Positions 62,348 through 64,000 of a stretch of 64,000 nt of DNA are shown here, in pieces; the first letter of the stretch is position 1; the number at the start of each line of letters is the position of its first letter. The position numbers and the translations under genes were made by a program. The notes below the pieces were generated by a model. That model was not told where the DNA came from and ran no database searches. It was given only the letters and a program-made list of their open reading frames with translations. The stretch comes from Cristatella mucedo (lineage: Eukaryota; Bryozoa; Phylactolaemata; Cristatellidae): assembly GCA_009760855.2 (NCBI GenBank), contig WPIO01000039.1:969001-1033000 (forward strand), given 5' to 3'.

Positions 62348-62636
62348 CGACGGTGCTGCTGCCACGGCTGCTGCTGCTGCTGGCACTTAAATCTTTGCTC
62401 AGCGAAGCTATATTGTCGTTTAGCAGGTTGACGAGGGCCGTCTGCTTCGCCAGCACGTCCTCTTGCTTGTCGTTCTGACGGTGCAGCGAGACTGCCTCGT
62501 AAATCAGGACGGCCACCGTTAGGGTGGCCGCGGCTGCCAGAAGCCACGATCCCGCTGCAACCATTCTCGGCACGGCCGCCGGCTTGTGTCGCTCGTCGCT
62601 TTTCGACCACGACTGGTCAGCCAACTTCTCCTCCAT
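62348..62636 (-). CDS. Transmembrane collagen, exon 1 (membrane anchor and coiled coil)
   Basis: Exon 1 encodes residues 1-96 plus one base of codon 97. I chose the ATG at 62636 (MEEKLADQ...); the frame is open nine codons further upstream but only to a TTG. Residues 1-25 are charged and would be cytosolic. Residues about 26-48 form one hydrophobic helix rich in Ala, Leu and Val. Residues about 50-83 have Leu/Ile/Val spacing typical of a short coiled coil, followed by a Ser-rich linker. The exon ends at an excellent donor, TCG|GTAAGAG. Basic residues before the helix suggest a type II orientation with the collagen part outside. N-terminal anchor, cleavage site and then Gly-X-Y is the layout of nematode cuticle collagens and of vertebrate membrane collagens XIII, XXIII and XXV. 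No classical signal peptide is needed. Confidence 0.75.
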
Positions 62637-63403
62637 AGCGGCCACGCTGACAGCTAGCGCCAACTGCTTTGGGCTAGAGAGCAGCCGGGCTGAGTTGCCT
62701 CCGCTTCGAACCGGCTCCTTTTATCGGTGGCGTCGGGCCAGAAGGAATTTAGCACCGCTGCTCCTGTTTTAGGGCCGATAGCAGCTCGGTGAGTCATTTC
62801 GGGAAACGGCGAGGATTTCTGGCCCTGGCGAAGTGCTAATCTGAAGACGGTTTTGTGTCACGTTGTCAAGCGCCGAGTGTCAAAGAGACAGCCACCGAGG
62901 CCGTGGCCTAATTGCAATAGCAGCGCGATCATTTCGGCATTTTCGGTCAACTTATCATTTCGCCCCTGCCCACAGGAAGAGAGCCTTCGAAAACGAGAAA
63001 AGATGCCAGCTCTTAATGTGCCTCTCCAGATAGGGCGTTACTCAGCCGACGCGAAGGACGCCAACGCTCGAGGCCTGTTCAAGGCACTAACTCGGTTCGC
63101 CATAGGCAAGGCTGGCGATTGTCAATACACAGATCAAGCTTCGAGCCATCGAGCCTCTTCTCTTAATCGCTCTTTCGGTAAACAATGTCGCGAGCTGCTC
63201 ACCTCCGTTTCTCGAGCAGCTATGGAGGGCATGCTCGAGTGCTGTCGTGGCGCTGTATCGCTTCGGGCTTGGATTCGCGGAAAGCGCATTTAAGATTCTC
63301 GAATGCTTCAGAAATACATTCGCTCGTCGATTGCATACAGACCCGGATACGGCTAGGGCAACGAGCGTGCTTGCAAATAGTCCAGCTGTAGGTCGACCGA
63401 TGT
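62637..63403. other. Upstream region of the collagen gene
   Basis: GC-richer than the genomic background and contains the TATA-like box. A divergent plus-strand frame from ATG 63002 (97 codons, MPALNVPLQIGR...) has a good start context (AAGATGC) but no recognisable domain. Confidence 0.35.
62717..62725 (-). promoter_or_regulatory. TATA-like box upstream of the collagen gene
   Basis: On the minus strand the sequence reads GATAAAAGG about 80 bases before the chosen ATG, inside a GC-rich stretch. This resembles a TATA box and would place transcription start near 62690, with a 5' UTR of about 55 bases. It is a motif match only. Confidence 0.35.
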
Positions 63404-63560
63404 GAGGAGCCCTAATGCCCCACTAGGTAAGGCGGTTACTTTTCATGATCTTGGTCCCGAGGTCGTAGATTCAAATCCTGCGGTGAGCGATCCATTAGTG
63501 ATGCTGCAAGCGGTGGTGAAAAGTCTAAAGGGCTCTTCTGCCACTATGCAGAAATGGGCC
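63404..63560 (+). mobile_element. SINE-B, plus strand
   Basis: GGTAAGGCGGTTAC, a B-box-like GATTCAAATCC, GGTGAGCGATCC, CTGCAAGCGGTGGTGAAAAG and GGCTCTTCTGCCACTATGC. It has the fullest 5' head of the family here (from about 63404). Confidence 0.7.
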
Positions 63561-64000
63561 GTTAAATTAGCTAGCAGGTTTGGGAATATCGTTCCCGTAA
63601 TCAAAATATTACGTTCAAGCTGTGCAAGCCCGTTTTTCGCTCATTAATGGTCCGCCGGCACTCCGTCCTACGCTGCAGCCAACGGATCTTAGCTCTGGAG
63701 TAGTGCTCTCTCACTTCACGGCCCCGGTCACGGTTTTGGGTCGGGATGCGGCCGTTCGTTAGTAGCGAGATATTCTTTATCGCATGCTGCAAGCAGCAGC
63801 GATATCGGTTAAGGCTCTTCCACCTCTGCGCACATCAGAGAGGGAGAGAGAGAGAGATCTGAAGAACCAAATCAAAATAAAAAAAATTAAATCAAATATC
63901 TGTGGGATCGACTTTCGCAGTTTGTTTTTCCGCTGCAGTCTCACGAAAACATCTTGTTATGCGTCTAGAGAGGGAGTGAATTTAAGGCCGGCTCCTATTA
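63561..64000. other. End of window, no gene seen
   Basis: Contains a short (GA)n run only. Confidence 0.5.
63838..63858. repeat. (GA)n microsatellite
   Basis: A short GA-rich run, AGAGAGGGAGAGAGAGAGAG. Confidence 0.9.

Noticed and set aside
62637-62663. Start of the collagen nine codons further upstream
   Set aside because: The codon there is TTG. The first ATG in frame is at 62636.

Overview
The window looks like animal (metazoan, probably invertebrate) nuclear DNA. It is AT-rich and gene-poor, has spliceosomal introns, is full of 5'-truncated non-LTR retrotransposons of the L2/CR1 type, tRNA-derived SINEs and long (AT)n, (TG)n and (CT/GA)n microsatellites, and holds one large collagen gene. 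The species cannot be named from the sequence. The collagen has threonine at the third (Y) position of more than a quarter of its Gly-X-Y triplets. That is reminiscent of annelid cuticle collagens, so an annelid or other lophotrochozoan is a reasonable guess and no more.

The best gene is on the minus strand at 57.3-62.7 kb. A two-exon model encodes a 1356-residue type II transmembrane collagen. Exon 1 (62636-62348) gives a cytosolic tail, one membrane helix and a short coiled coil. Exon 2 (61085-57304) gives a furin-type RTKR site, a CQC cysteine pair, about 410 uninterrupted Gly-X-Y triplets and a 12-residue tail. The helix carries about 57 tryptophans, which is extraordinary for a collagen. 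The splice sites agree in phase, a TATA-like box lies upstream, and an AATAAA lies about 55 bases after the stop. The intron holds a LINE fragment, a SINE and a 200-bp (AT)n tract.

A second, tentative gene is on the plus strand at 15.2-18.9 kb: TATATAAA, four small exons whose phases agree, a stop and AATAAA. It would encode a 138-residue protein with one hydrophobic segment and five cysteines. I do not recognise it.

The rest is mostly transposon debris. L2-type LINEs include a near full-length minus-strand copy at 41.3-44.8 kb, a closely related plus-strand copy at 7.15-9.0 kb, an old long copy at 29.2-31.6 kb and many 3' stubs. A second LINE family (here LINE-B) ends in ATTAC repeats and has six truncated copies. 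A GC-rich piece at 24.8-25.7 kb is the 3' end of a LINE with a restriction-like endonuclease (R2/NeSL type). Two SINE families are visible. SINE-A has a tRNA-like head joined to the L2 3' hairpin. SINE-B has a tRNA-like head and its own body.

Layout: 0-7 kb, stubs and SINEs; 7-10.6 kb, L2; 10.6-15 kb, AT-rich with little visible; 15-19 kb, tentative gene; 19-24.8 kb, AT-rich with local duplications; 24.8-26.4 kb, GC-rich LINE piece and (TG)n; 26.4-39.8 kb, L2/LINE-B debris; 41-44.8 kb, SINE-B and near-complete L2; 45-56 kb, LINE-B and L2 debris; 56.4-62.7 kb, SINE and collagen gene; 62.7-64 kb, collagen upstream region and SINE-B.
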